Numbered from the stretch's first letter, positions 1 through 13,271 are shown. The stretch is 64,000 bases of DNA from Liolophura sinensis (GCF_032854445.1 NC_088300.1:76625966-76689965); one strand, 5' to 3'. Program-made: numbers and translations. The notes: generated by a model not told the origin, from the sequence alone.

Positions 1-430
1 TTTTCAGTGACACTTAATAGAGAGTATAGATTGTCTTGATGATAAATGTTGTGAATGGGAAATAAAAAAATGTGACGATATAAAAACAAGTCCATATGCT
101 TGGTTTAACACAACATTAGGTATAATTAAAATCGGGGCGGTATAGGCCTATTTCGGAAAAAGAGCATTGTAATACTAGTATTTTTTGAACAAATATCTGA
201 CGTACATGTATGTTTGAATGTTGTATATTACCGCTCCATAGAGAACTTCCCTCAGTGAACACGTACATGACAACTGTAAGTGACTACACTCAGAGAAAAT
301 CCTAAATGAAAATTTAATTGCACCGAGTCAAAATTCATTATTTAATTAGTAGAAAGAGTAATTTTAAAGACAATTCTTTCCTTCAAACGTTGCGCGGTAG
401 TAATTTTCCCAGAAGTATATTTTCACTCGC
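1..430. other. no gene seen
   Basis: AT-rich unique DNA with no repeat, splice-linked frame or tRNA. Confidence 0.6.
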
Positions 431-479
431 ACATGACGGAGTTGTCTCAGGTGTTGGCAATGTTTCTATTCAATCCAAT

Positions 480-560
480 GAGGCATGATCACCGAAGCCT
501 GTACGCACGACCTGGGAGATCACAGGCTCGATTCCATGTACCAGCATGTTTGTCTGGTAC
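480..560. other. tRNA-like B-box fragment
   Basis: ggctcgattcc within cacaggctcgattccatgta resembles a pol III B box, but there is no cloverleaf or A box at the right distance. It is probably a remnant of a tRNA-derived SINE head. Confidence 0.25.
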
Positions 561-639
561 GTCTAAGGCCAGCTGTTTTGATATTTATTGTATAATTATA
601 TATTTGTGGAATCCATTATACGTATATACGTAAATATAC

Positions 640-1130
640 CATTATTCTGTAGTGTGCACATGTCAAAAGAATATCACATATGTATAAAACAACTGTACAT
701 ACGTCAAGTAAACCTCAATTCTGCATAAGTGGAAATCTTTAGTATAATTATATTCAAAAATATGCGTTTGGTGCTCAGTGTTTGAGAAATCCTTATTCTT
801 GATTCACACAGTAACATTTATGTGCATACAAATTAAAAAAGAAACATTTCGACATATGTAGAAAAAAACTGTACACTTGTACAAAAGAATTCATAGATGT
901 GAACTAATTGTTTATTGTGTATGTGTACAATTTTTTTACGTCTGTGGAAATCTTGTTGTACATATGTAGCAATCTCTTGAACTAATGTGCAATGAAAGTT
1001 TAGTTTACATACGTATAAAATATTTGTAAATATGTACATGAGTTTTCCTCATATCTGCCACTAAATCGAGGCTTTTTACATATAAATGTACATTTGTGAA
1101 AAAAGAATTGCACATGCGTAAATTGACTTG
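640..1130. repeat. degenerate repeat rich in ACATAYGT-type palindromes
   Basis: Irregular units of roughly 20-25 bases centred on words such as cacatatgtataaaa, gtacatacgtc, acatatgtag and catacgtataaaa. It is AT-rich and too diverged for a clear unit. Reading frames here on the minus strand are repeat artefacts. Confidence 0.5.
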
Positions 1131-1139
1131 TACAAATAT

Positions 1140-3044
1140 AAAATAATTAATATATCAAATATACATATCATATATTTTATAATTATTTATTAATTGCAAA
1201 TATATTTGAAAACGTTAAATAGGGCATATATGACGTGCCAGTTTATCCATGGAGGGTAATACAAACTTTCAAGTTATTTAGTAATATTTGACTTTATGCA
1301 TTTAAGACAAGAACTAATGTGCACGGAAATGAAGATGGCTTCGAACTCACCATCTCCCATGTTCAAAAACGTGACTGTGCCGCGATACATCCCGAAATGA
1401 TCCAAATCTGCGTAAAATTGCAGAAATGAACATCTGGACATTTTTAGTTGGATATGAGATCTATAACATTATGAAAACTGAAAACTGATTTTAACTGAAA
1501 ACAATATAAAATCAATCAGTCAATCACTCCATACCCCGATACTCTTGATCGTCAAAGGAATGCCTGGCTGAGGCGAAACATGAAACTACAAAACTGGAGC
1601 TGTGACAAACAGGTGTCCTCTTCATCAGTTAAACGTGTAGATGTTTTACAACTTGGTGCATAATAATAGCTAAGTGGCTGTATCACAGAGGTTCGTAATA
1701 TGATCCTACATAAGCTCGTTGTAATTTTTATGGAAGCTAATTTGCCATATTTATTTGTTATAATGATGTTGGCTGACTTGTGCAAATGCAACAAGTTTAT
1801 TTTCTGATATCGAGTCATCAGCTTTTATAACTGGCATACGATCATCAATACAAGATGCCTGGGGTAATCTTTCTGGGCTAACTGCATAGTTTCGTTCCAC
1901 GACTTCTCACTGACTATGCTGCAGGCGTGTGTCTAATGAACATACAAACATGCAGGAGGGAGCCCGCTGGCAAATGCCATCCAAGTGGGACGTGGTATGA
2001 GAACTCACATGTTGATGTTTATGCCTGTGTATTGTTTGTATGTTGTTAGGACTAGAGGCGAGTTTTTGGTTGAGTGAGTGTTGCACCAAGTGTATCCTAA
2101 AATAGGCTTACAAAATAATAAGTAATTTTCCATTAGTATAACAAACACAAAATTATACAGACATAGCCATGGGGAGTTATACAATGTGCCTAACACACAT
2201 CTTTATATATAATGACACGGAGCTCCTCTTAGTGGACTGGAATGTGTTCTTTACAATGTTCATTATCAAAGGCAATTCGGTGGCAAATTGAAAAAGGTAG
2301 TTTAGTATTCTTGAACATGGCTCAAAGTGCCAGTCGGAGAAAAATGAAATTTCAATGGGAATAGTAAGGTAAGTATTCACAAGTCGTACAAATTTTCTTT
2401 TCCTCGCTGTCGCTGCCTAAGACATAACTATCGCTGATTGAGTTTTTTTAGATACACATGATATGTACGACAAAGATTAAAGCAGCTAGCAGTGTCCGAC
2501 TCCTAACGGATCCAGGTGTTACATAGGCTGATGTACGCCAAGGCGTTTTCCCGGAGTATGTTTCAGGAAGAGTAGGTTCAACACGATTACACCTAGACTC
2601 AGGTGACAACCTATTACAAACCAAACAAACGAGTTTCGTTTCGTATAAATTACACGTATTGTTATCTTTGTAGAACAATTAACAAAAATTAACGTAAAAA
2701 TGACCATGCATCCATTCAAACGACGCTCATGTATATGTATAAAGGCCTGTATGGTTGAGCAAAGCCCGATCGGGATTGTATAGGAATGTTTATTTCTGTG
2801 TTTTCGTGGACTCTAGATGGTTGGGTTGTCTAAGCTGTTGTACACGAAAGCATCCTCTACTAACAAATGAAGTGCTGTGTTAGAATCCAATTTCTACCGC
2901 TTAGATTACGTCTAATTGCGGTTTTAAAAAGCTGCATATTGTCCGAAATGCAATTAAAGGTGTTCCCCGTGCACAATGTTTCCATAAATGGCATATCTCT
3001 TAGCTTTTCTGTATGCCCGATACATTCGACAATGACCGGTGTTA
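1140..3044. other. no gene seen
   Basis: Unique DNA with only short unrelated frames on both strands. None has a convincing splice site, domain or composition. Confidence 0.6.
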
Positions 3045-3353
3045 CTTTGGTATCTAAGGGAAGTAAGAGTCTGAAGAAAAGACCAGATGGCACGTGACAA
3101 GTGGTGATTGCCTCCCCTTACTTGAATAACTTTTCTTTCAATCCCGCAATAGTTCTATACATAAACACTTTTAACAAGTTCATATGCATGTATCCATATA
3201 TGTATACTAGAAGTAGGCCCACCTGGTGTGGATAGAAATAAATGTTATCTTACCAGTCCCGTCAGAAGCAAAGAATGAAGGGATAACAATGGTCGACATC
3301 GCTATCCGAAGCTAATTTATCTTCACTCATTTTTGATGGATAAGTACTATATA

Positions 3354-4573
3354 GCATAAAAAATAGGCCGTACTTTGACACTCAGTATCTCCGAAACCCT
3401 CTTACGTCATTCTAAAAATTTACACACTTAAAAGCCATTGTGTCCTAAGTATACAGACCAAATTTCAATTCCATCCTTTAAGATTTCTGTTCTTGAGACC
3501 AAAATCAATATAGAGTCAAAAACGTATGTTCCGGACATTTCAAAATGATGTTCTACCTTGTTTTACGTCAAAAGGTGATCAGCTGATCCTCCATCTTCTC
3601 GGTAGACGGCGCCCAAACGTTTCTTCCACGAAGTGCTAGAAGTCATTTGAGTCATTTTCTCGGTACAACCGGTGAAAATCAGGGAGAAGGCCACGATCAA
3701 GAAGTTTCATGTAATTTTCCGAATTCACCTTAGTCTTTTCGGTATCAATAAAATGTATGCGGGTTTTCCGCGCCAACAAACTCCGCAAGAAAACATCAAC
3801 TTCTTTGTAAACCGACTTGATTCATGGTACAGCCTTTTAACATGAATGTCCCGCTTTCGTTTGCCCTAAACGCTATCGTTTTGTCTGTTGCGTGCAATCT
3901 CAAATGAAGTCCGTATTCACTTGTACGATTTTAATCCCAGTTGATTGTCTTATTTCTCACAGTAGTCTGAGATACCCCAAGGTTCCTTGCAATCTGTCTC
4001 TGCGATTTGTGAGTGCCGGGGTTGTCTTCGCGAAGTGCTTCTTCCAGATACTGAAGACTTTCTTCCGAACAAACAGTTTTTGGTCGTTCACTGCCTGACT
4101 TCCTTTCTAGAGAACCTGTCCTTTCTAACTTCTGATCACATTGTTAACGGAACTTTTATTTCAGTTTTTCACAGGGAATTCTTTCTCAATTTTTGCCCTC
4201 TCCAACCCTTTTCAGTGAAACATGTTGCGATCAATTCCTTGTCTGCCGCAGCGAAAACCATCTTGATTCAGCAAAACTTTTGCCTATCTGGCAGAAGGGT
4301 TTCTCTCAAACTAGAGCCAGACATTTTTTCCAAACGACACTTGATTGACGCGTGTCACACAGGTGCAGCGCGCGCTCTACTCATGACACCTAACAGGTGA
4401 TGCAATGTGGGTCACAAGAGCGTGCGTTTTTGAGGCTATGTTTTCATTTTAACCCTGTGTACAGACTGCTCAGTATATTAAAAAGATATGGCATTTGAAT
4501 GTCTAAAGTTTTAAAGGGTTTGAACAAAGGATAATAGAGCAATGCAGCATCAAAGTAAGGCCTATTTTTATGC
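3354..4573 (-). mobile_element. decayed mariner-like DNA transposon
   Basis: The ends are inverted repeats: 4551-4573 begins CAAAGTAAGGCCTATTTTT and its complement lies at 3354-3377 with one mismatch and a short indel. The span of about 1.2 kb suits a mariner/Tc1-type element. On the minus strand, broken transposase-like frames are visible: EKGWRGQKLRK near 4190-4225, a helix-turn-helix-like RQIARNLGVSQTTVRN at 3952-4003, and LLARKTRIHFIDTEKTKVN near 3715-3780. They are cut by several stops and frame changes, so it is inactive. The element interrupts copy 1 of the tandem duplication; copy 2 has only a short remnant at 11379-11397. The class assignment is from the visible segments and is inference. 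Confidence 0.7.
3700..4345 (-). pseudogene. transposase pseudogene of the mariner-like element
   Basis: Fragments in different frames follow the order expected of a mariner-family transposase: an N-terminal helix-turn-helix half (MVFAAADKELIA from 4261), a linker (RTGSLERKSGSERPKTV), a second helix-turn-helix, then a catalytic-domain piece with KTRIHFIDTEK. In-frame stops fall in the first helix-turn-helix half, just after the second, and in the catalytic part. No aspartate triad can be identified. No function is expected. Confidence 0.6.
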
Positions 4574-5149
4574 CCACCCGATATAACACAACATCAGAAT
4601 TTTCAGAAGTGTACAACTATGCATTCATTCTATTTGTTTCCTATATTGTTGATCGATTACTTTCATTCCTCATTTTCCATAGAACACAAACTCAGTCCAA
4701 AGTCGTTTTTGCTCCCAAAGCTGGACCTTTCACAAATGCAGGTTTATTGTAAATAAAGCACATCTGTGTCAGTATGAACGCACTAGCTCTGATGACGTCG
4801 CCTTCCGACGTTTGCCATACGTCTGTGTCATTCGTGCGAAGACACTATACACTCACGAGCATAACGTTGTAACACTAGTCACCATTAAATATATTGATCC
4901 TAAATAACATTTTGGCTCATACTTTATGTAGAAGATTGAAATTTCATCGTTGCATTTCCCCAATTTATTTTCCGCTAAGTTTAATGGATAACTAATATTA
5001 AGACACAACATAAAGATTGGGGTTGTGCGTGTTTGTAGAAGGTGGCTAATTGTTTCCTTCATCTTAGGTCCTACTATTCATGTATCATTACATAGCCTCA
5101 CATCCTCCCTCACTTTGTCAGTGATTGTAGTAAACGCGAGTTATTAGAT

Positions 5150-5318
5150 TTGATTTATTTATTTATTTACTTGATTGGTGGTTTACGCCGTCCTCAAGAA
5201 TATTTCACTTATACGACGGCGGCCAGCATTATGGTGGGAGGAAACCGGCCAGAGCCCGGGGAAACTCACGACCATCCACAGGTTGCTGAAAGACCTTCCC
5301 ACTTACGGTCGGAGAGGA
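5150..5318 (-). mobile_element. SINE family A, 5'-truncated (copy 1 of duplication)
   Basis: The element reads in reverse: an (AAAT)n tail at 5150-5170, then the diagnostic tail ATACGACGGCGGCCAGC and body up to gtcggagagga. The tRNA-like head is missing. It has a duplicate at 11947-12111, so insertion preceded the duplication. Confidence 0.8.
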
Positions 5319-6082
5319 TATTAGAGTTGAATAGTTTATTTTATATCTTTTTTTTCTATTGAAACAGGCAAGAGGCGTTGTCAGTTTTAGTTATCAAGGA
5401 GTATAGCTTGAAGACGCTTATACCAGCTTCACCCGTCACTGATAGCTTAGTGCAGTAAATTAAAGGCCTACCTGGGTAGAAATAAGTGTTATTGTACCAT
5501 TTCATGGAGAAGCGAGAAGTAATATGAGTGTAATTATCGGCCTGTCATTGCTGTCCACCATCGCTAACCCATGCGCCAGTGTCTGTACTGAACACGCGTC
5601 TATAATTAATGAACCAGACAAAATATTTCCCACAGTGTCTCATTGCCTGTCCACTTTATTCTTTACAAGTTTGTCTCATGGGACTCTCTCCCTCATTCAA
5701 TAATTCTTTCTCTCTCGATCGTTTGATGGTCAAGTTATGAGTTGTCGGTGTTGTTTTGAGCACACACAGCCATGTATTCTCTTGAGGTTACTTGTTGAAC
5801 TCTACAATCTGTATGAAGACAAAACGGTGCAACACAGCACATGGAAATGACCAAAAAAGGAAGATTTGTTTCATGCATGTACAAATAAAAATGACAAGAC
5901 CTAAAATAGATAAACAATGAATGACAGGCAACTGATTGGCATATCAAATCTGAGTGATGTTTCTGTGTGAAAATGCCCGTTTATAAAAAAAAATTGATAT
6001 ATAGTTAAATTTGTAGATGTTTAAAGTAATAGGTGATTAAATGTGTAGATGGTTGGATTACAGTCCTCATTTTTGATACCCC

Positions 6083-6290
6083 GATGAGTGAATGAGTGAG
6101 TGTTGAGGGTTTAACGTTGTGCTTAACAACTTTTCAGCCATATGACGACGAAGGAATCTTTAAAGTGCATGTAATGTGCCTGCTTGTTGCAGGACGGATT
6201 TTCACCACTCTTTTATCTAGTGCTGCTTCACTGAAACGACCTGGATCTACCGCCCACGAAGCGGATGCTCTACCAACTGAGCAATCAGGA
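6083..6290 (-). mobile_element. SINE family B with internal deletion (copy 1)
   Basis: The element is reversed: a (CACT)n-type tail and tail module at 6083-6150, and a tRNA-like head at 6240-6290 (complement of ctctaccaactgagcaatca). About 150 bases present in the partner at 12911-13271 are missing between aacgac (6240) and ctggatctacc. Confidence 0.8.
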
Positions 6291-7994
6291 TGGTGGGGGA
6301 TGAAGCTTAACGAGGTTATTTCATGATATGTTCATGTAGCAGTATATTTTTGCCACGTATATACAGCATAGGATGACCTATTTTCCTGTGGTCAAAAAAA
6401 AAAAAAAAAATCACGACAACATAATACCACATATGAAACGTTTTAACTCTCCTCACAAGAACACAAGATGAAAACACATTGTCCTTTCCATTTCCCTTAT
6501 ACCAATGAAAATCATATCTAAACCATGACCTCTACGGGAACATGTCATGTCGGTTTTCTGTCAGTGTATATAAGCAAAATTTGAAGTCATTCGGTGGTTA
6601 ATCCACTTGTATTTAAATAAAAAGCTGAGCTAGCTGTCAGTATTCTGTTCCGTCTTTTCCCACATTTACACTGCATAGCCAAATTGCCCAACAGATTGCC
6701 ATTTACTAACAACCTTAGATGTCTCTAATTTGTCCATAAACCTGCAAGCCCCAAAATCTCTTAACCTGTTGTTGACCGACTTGTGAGATATTACAGACCC
6801 CAAAGCCACAAAATACACAAAAGGAATTAGCATATCCACTTGGATAGCATGCGAGTCTCATTAGCCGCCATAACGAATCACATGACTTTGTTGCTACACT
6901 GCACTCGCTGGCTCTTTTGCACAATAGTTGTTACTAGTTGCTTCTATTCATTATTAAAGAATACATGTAAAAGCGCTCATCTTTTATCTTTTTTGCGTTA
7001 CAGGAATCTACGTAAGAACTATCTAAAAATTCAAATATTTAAAATATTCAATTCTACTCACACTTTGTGAAAGTGAAAGTAATTATAAATAGTTTTAATT
7101 CTTACACTTTCCCTTTGCCGTATTTTTTTAAGGTAAAAGAATACTTCTCTTACACAACGTCGGATTCGGATTGAGTAAATAGGCGAAAATAGCGGACACT
7201 AAACTATTGCTGCATTGCTTTAATTTTCCATCTGATTCAAAAATTAAAAGGCGTTTCTCCAAATAGTTCACCGTTGTCACCCTTTTGATGCAATGTATAC
7301 ACCTCACTGACTGATATAGTAATTATACTCATTAGCCAATACTGAGACGTTTGATGCAAAAATAATTTGGTACGTAACACAAGATGACACAAAGAAGAAA
7401 GTGCGCTTGGAGGTAGGTGGGCTTGCGTAGCTCTGACAGTTCATTAGTGTGAGTAATCGCACAGCCCCTTAACCTTTAGCAAGACACAATCAATAACGGC
7501 AGTCACCTTTATCATGTCCCCTGGCTGGGTAGTGGTGCTAAGCCGTCTGTATACTAACCACAAGCCTCCTGTACACTAGGTCTGACAGAAGACTTAGGCC
7601 GTGGCGAACCATGTGGGAAACGAAAGAGACTCTGACTTAGTTTGAGACTGACAAATACAACTCTTCAGCCACCAGAAACGAATCTTATTGTTTTACACAA
7701 GGCTACTGGAACATTTCAGAGTGACTGGGTATATGATCTTCATGCAAAGCCCACATAAATGGTTGCAATCGACATGTGTTAAGGAACAGTTTAAATATGC
7801 AGAACTAACCACAAATCAAATAACATTCTTCAAAGGCCGGTTGGTATCTAAGGGAAGTAAGAATCTGACAAAATACTAGATGGCACGTGACAAGTCGGGA
7901 TTGTCTCCCCTTACATGAATAACTTTTCTTTCATTTCCGCCATACGCCTGTAAATAAACACTTTTAACAAGGTCATATATACGTATGCATGTTT

Positions 7995-8205
7995 GTATGC
8001 TTGAGCTTTTACGTCGTCCATGCCCCCACTGAAGTATCATGCGGAAGACACCAGCCATGACACCTCACCCAGGCACATTATACTGACACCGTATCAATCA
8101 GTCCTGTTTCCTTGGTCTAACCTTTCAGTGCTGAGGAGCAACAAATAGGGCCTACCATATTTAAAGCCCTGGCCTCCAGACTTCTGGGCGGACGCTCTGA
8201 CTAAT
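7995..8205. mobile_element. possible diverged SINE-like repeat
   Basis: Segments such as gcacattatactgacaccg and the later tttcagtgctgagga resemble parts of another molluscan SINE type I recall. No clear ends or target-site duplication were found. It sits at the start of the extra DNA of copy 2. Confidence 0.35.
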
Positions 8206-8849
8206 AGGTTACATGAATTTAGTCATGAACTTACACACAAAATGTTTACATACGTAATTATTCAATAACAACATCAAAAAATTGAAATGCCACCATGCTT
8301 ATATATATTTTGATATTGGTTTGTTCGTGTAGCTAGAAGACTTCCACTTCACTTGCTTCAAACAAACAGATTCTAAATAAAATAAAAGAACATCTTGTGC
8401 AACACTCATCAAAAATTGTAGAATCACGATGGTGGGTCTATATAGTTTGCCGTGACTGCATTTGGCCGAGGTAGGATCTACTACCGTAGGTATGTTTCCA
8501 GAGAGGCAGCACTAAAAATACAACAATACTGAGCACGGTTAACGACACAGAAAGAGATACATGTTACAAATGAATAAAGCTAAAACGTAACTCATACTAG
8601 AACTCTAAAATAATCTCGTTATAGACATACGTGGTTTTACTGCTTGCTGTTATACAGCTCGTTAGGGTAGGGCGCATCTCCGAGACCTGTGGTGGCACAT
8701 ACCGTAGTAGACATAAACTTGTCTGACCGAACAAAAATGAACGTCAGAATAGGAGATCCCTGTAAAACTCACACAAATTTAACGCCAATATTTTGATATA
8801 TTTAGCAGTTACGGACAGCGACTGATCTTTGTAGCAGTTGCTCATAAAA

Positions 8850-9513
8850 CGTCACCAGGAGATCTCTGTGACATTTACAAAAAATGAACGTCACTAAGTG
8901 TTCTGGGTAGCCGTCACACAAAATGAGCATCACCAGAAACGTTTTCTCTGACAGTGACACAAAATATCACAGATTTTCATGATAGTTACATAAAATGATC
9001 GTCACCAGAAGATCTCTGTGACAGTCACACAAAAAAGCGTTACCAAGGGATCTCTGTGACAGTCACACAAAATAAGCCTTACAAGGGGATCTCTGTGACA
9101 GTCAAAAAAGCGTTACCAGGGGATCTCTGTGACAGTCACACAAAAAAGCGTTACCAAGGGATCTCTGTGACAGTCACACAAAATAAGCCTTACAAGGGGA
9201 TCTCTGTGACAGTCAAAAAAGCGTTACCAGGGGATCTCTGTGACAGTCACACAAAATAAGTGTCACCAGGGGATCTCTGTGACAGTCACACAAAATAAGT
9301 GTCACTAGGGAATCTCTGTGACAGTCACACAAAATAAGCGTTTCCAGTTGATCTCTGTGAGAAGTCACACAAAATAAGTGTCACCAGGGCATCTCTGTGA
9401 GAGTCACACAAAATAAGTGTTACCAGGTGATCTCTGTGAGAGTCACACAAAATAAGTGTCACCAGGGCATTTCTGTGACAGTCACACAAAATAAGTGTCA
9501 CCAGGGGGATCTC
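8850..9513. repeat. 39-bp minisatellite with internal palindrome
   Basis: Unit of 39 bases containing gtcaccaggggatctctgtg and acagtcacacaaaataagt. Each unit carries the palindrome GTGACAGTCAC. The first copies (8850-9000) are diverged and the later ones nearly identical; a stray unit sits at 9955-9995. It lies only in copy 2 of the segmental duplication. Frames on both strands are artefacts. Confidence 0.9.
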
Positions 9514-11215
9514 ATTGATCATTGTTTTGGTCAATGCTCAACGCCTAATCGAGGAGATCACATCTGTTCTCTTGTCAATTTCCATCTGCTAAGGTTTTAT
9601 TCTAACTTGTCATGTAAATAATACTTATATAGTGACAACTAACACGCTCTCCACAGCACCATCGTTTAAGCAGAAATATTTAGAAACAAAGGCCGTGATG
9701 TTAATAGCAATCTACTAGACATCAATTACAAGTCTAGAATTGTTCCAAATACTGTGTTTAACATACAGTAAGATGAAAACAATGCAAAGCAACAAGGTGT
9801 CGAGGAAAATTGTTCTACCAGCTGAATCCCGGTTTATGCTAGCATGCAGTATTCACTATTACACAACAGGGAGTAAAACGATATCAGTGATGACAATTTC
9901 ATATTTGGCAGAGGGTCACACATAACCTGTGAAATTCGTGCTTTGTTCCTTGATGTAACAGTTACACAAAGTAAACGTCACCAAATGATCTCTGAAATAG
10001 CCAATGTAATAGCTACAATCTAATAACCATAAAAACTGCGAAACAATCCCACAGTTATTGACATTTCGTTACACATTTGTTCTTGATAAAAACACCAGCT
10101 GCGCTAAATTATCTTTCTGAGAAGTTCTCTGGCGAAAATTACCGCAGTTACTGAGAATTACCATGTATTACCAGAAAAAGGTGTTGAATTTGAGTTTATT
10201 CCCGAAGCTCTGTGTGGCTCCACGCTGCACTCTACCACGACAAATCCTTACTTTTTCAAAGAAATCCTTACTTTTTCAAAGATGAATAAAAGTTTTCGAA
10301 CGGGAAGCGCTCTCTGTAATATAGGCTGGGTTAATGGATAGCTGGCAGAAAATGGTGAATGAATCCGGCCTTTGACACCAGTTGGTCCCGAGTTCTGGCT
10401 TTGCTCTAATCTCATAAGCTTTCTGATTTAAATAGGGGCTGACGTGCATTTTGCCTCTTGGCTGCTGTGGGTTAATTCTTTCAACATTGATTTTTCACTT
10501 TAGCTTCACGCTCAATTATCATGCATTACTCATGACAAATTTAACTACACGAGATTGACCAGAGGTTTAGAAACATTTCAAATGAAAAGATTTCCAGGGC
10601 TGAGCGCAATCATTTGAGCTTATTTGCAGAAATCCATCGTTGAGATTAAGCTCTTTTTCTCCATACAGTTCAGTTCCGAAGTTTCACGTTCTTGAAGAGC
10701 CGGAAGAGAGCAGATGACTCTCTCTGAGCACGCTCATTAGTCATTACCCCCCATTTTACATAATAATGAAACGTACTTGATTGTGCAAGCTTTGGCATTA
10801 GAATACAATGCAGGACGTTATAAGTGCTAATAATTTTGAAACTTTCATTGAATTCATGGACAAAACAGGCAACAGGTAACCTTGTCACATGTTGAATGAA
10901 CGCATTAACCAAGTGCACTTTATGTCGGTTATCTGCCCTCACTGATCAATTCCCAGACAGGTATCATGATATTACTTGTCAGACCATTCGGGTTGTTACA
11001 GCATAGCAATTATTCCTGGCTTTACCTTGGACTGTCACAATCGCAGACACAGGGGGGAAATATTTTATATTTCTCACGCCGTGTCTCCATGTTCCCATGA
11101 TATCCACGTCACATTTATCAAATCATGAGCCCTGATACTGTTACCCATGGCGCTGACTCCATACATAGTAATCAATACTTTTTGGATAAATGAGCTTTAT
11201 ACTTCATTGCTCATA
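9514..11215. other. no gene seen; unique part of the copy-2 extra segment
   Basis: It contains a stray 39-bp unit near 9955 and a 20-base tandem doublet (aatccttactttttcaaag) at about 10245-10285. The 90-codon minus frame at 10942-10670 has no recognisable feature. Confidence 0.55.
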
Positions 11216-11946
11216 CGTAGTGATATATAGAAGAAGGCCCACCGACTGTGGTTAGAAATTAATGTTATCTTACCACTCCCATGGGAAGCAAGAAAGGGAG
11301 GGATAACAATGGTCGACGTCGCTACTCGAAGCCAATTTATCTTCACCCACTTTTGATAGATAGGTAAAATATAATACGGCATAAGAATTTTTATGAGTTT
11401 TAGAAGTGTACAATTATGCACTCATTCAATTTGTTTCCTATATTGTTGATCGATTACTTTTATTCCTCCTTTTCCATAGAACACAAACTCAGTCCAAAGT
11501 CGTTTTTGCTCCCAAAGCTGGACCTTTCACAAATGCAGGTTTATTGTAAATAAAGCACATCTGTGTCAGTATGAACGCACTAGCTCTGATGACGTCGCCT
11601 TGCGACGTTTACTATACGTCTGTGTCATTCGTGCGAAGACACTATACACTCACGTGCATAACGTTGTAACACTAGTCACCATTAAATATATTGATCCTAA
11701 ATAACATTTTGGCTCATACTTTATGCAGAAGATTGAAATTTCATCGTTGCATTTCCCCAATTTATTTTCCGCTAAGTTTAATGGATAACTAATATTAAGA
11801 CACAACATAAAGATTGGGGTTGTGCGTGTTTGTAGAAGGTGGCTAATTGTTTCCTTCATCTTAGGTCCTACTATTCATGTATCATTACATATCTTCACAT
11901 CCTCCCTCACTTTGTCAGTGATTGTAGTAAACGCGAGTTATTAGAT

Positions 11947-12111
11947 TTGATTTATGTATTTACTTGATTGGTGGTTTACGCCGTCCTCAAGAATATTTCA
12001 CTTATACGACGGCGGCCAGCATTATGGTGGGAGGAAACCGGCCAGAGCCCGGGGAAACTCACGACCATCCACAGGTTGCTGAAAGACCCTCCCACTTACG
12101 GTCGGAGAGGA
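11947..12111 (-). mobile_element. SINE family A, 5'-truncated (copy 2 of duplication)
   Basis: Nearly identical to 5150-5318 including flanks, with a shorter (AAAT)n tail. It is a duplicated copy, not a separate insertion. Confidence 0.8.
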
Positions 12112-12910
12112 TATTAGATTTGAATAGTTTATTTTATATCTTTTTTTTTCTATTGAAACAGGAAAGAGGCGTTGTCAGTTTTAGTTCCCAGGTAGTATAG
12201 CGTGAAGTGCCTATACCAGCTTCACCCGTCACTGATAGCTTAGTGCAGTAAATTAAAGGCCTACCTGGGTAGAAATAAGTGTTATTGTACCATTTCATGG
12301 AGAAGAGAGTAGTTATATTAGTGTAATTATCGGCCTGTCATTGCTGTCCACCATCGCTAACCCATGCGCCAGTGTCTGACCTGAACACACGTCTATAATT
12401 AATGAACCAGACAAAATATTTCCCACAGTGTCTCATTGCCTGTCCACTTTATTCTTTACAAGTTTGCCTCATGGGATTCTCTCCCTCATTCAATATTTCT
12501 TCATCTCTCGATCGTTTGATGGTCAAGTTATGAGTTGTCGGTGTTGTTTTGAACCCACACAGCCATTTATTCCGGTGAGGTTACTTACTGAGTTCTACAA
12601 CCTGTACGACGACAAAACGGTGCAAGACAACACAGGGTGCTTGAAGTCGGACGCACAGGGAAATGACCAAAAGAGGAAGATTTGTTTCATGCAGAGAGGT
12701 GAGGTGTACAAATAGAAATGACAAGAGCTAAAATAGATGAACAATGAATGACAGGCAACTGATTGGCATATCAAATCTGAATGATGTTTCTGTGTAAAAA
12801 TGCCCCTTTATAAAAAAAAATGGTATGTAGTTAAATTTGTAAATGTTTAAAGTAATAGGTGATTAAATGTGTAGATGGTTGGGTTACACAGTCCTCATTT
12901 TTGATACCCC

Positions 12911-13271
12911 GATGAGTGAGTGAGTGAGTGAGTGCATGGGGTTTAACGTCGTACTTAACAATTTTACAGTCAAATGACGACGAAGGAGTACTTGGGTGCA
13001 TGTCATGTGCCTCCTTGTTGCAGGACAGATTTTCATCACTCTTTTATCTAGTGCTGGTTCACTTAAACGACTTACCGAAGGCAAGTAAGCCACGCCACCT
13101 GAACTTTTATACTGATACAAGTCAATCAGTCCTTGCACTATTTCCATATTGTTGAACGTCAAGCGAGGAAGCTTCAACTTCCTCTTTTAAGGTCTTAGGT
13201 GTGACCCGACCCAGGATTGACCCTGGATCTACCGAGACCGAAACGGATGCTCTACCAACTGAGATATCAGG
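12911..13271 (-). mobile_element. SINE family B, near full length (copy 2)
   Basis: Reversed element with gagtgagtgagtgagtg at its 3' tail, the module gtttaacgtcgtacttaac, a body, and a tRNA-like head whose complement has an A box (CTCAGTTGGTAGAGC) and B-box-like GGTCAATCC. It represents the fuller form of the copy-1 element. Confidence 0.82.

Larger units (their letters stand above)
3045..7837. repeat. copy 1 of a direct tandem segmental duplication
   Basis: The segment begins at ggtatctaagggaagtaag (3050) and the same sequence restarts at 7843. Landmarks recur in the same order in copy 2: ggataacaatggtcgac at 3282 and 11301, aacgttgtaacactagtcacc at 4863 and 11659, the SINE at 5150 and 11947, and ctcgctggctcttttgcac at 6904 and 13705. 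Identity is high by eye over long blocks. Copy 1 alone has the mariner-like element and about 180 extra bases near 6,585-6,770. Confidence 0.85.

Noticed and set aside
3987-4400. 137-codon plus-strand frame
   Set aside because: It is the antisense of the decayed transposase, which explains the sequence better.
8850-9513. CRISPR-like look of palindromic units with regular spacing
   Set aside because: Units are contiguous with no unique spacers, and the DNA is eukaryotic.
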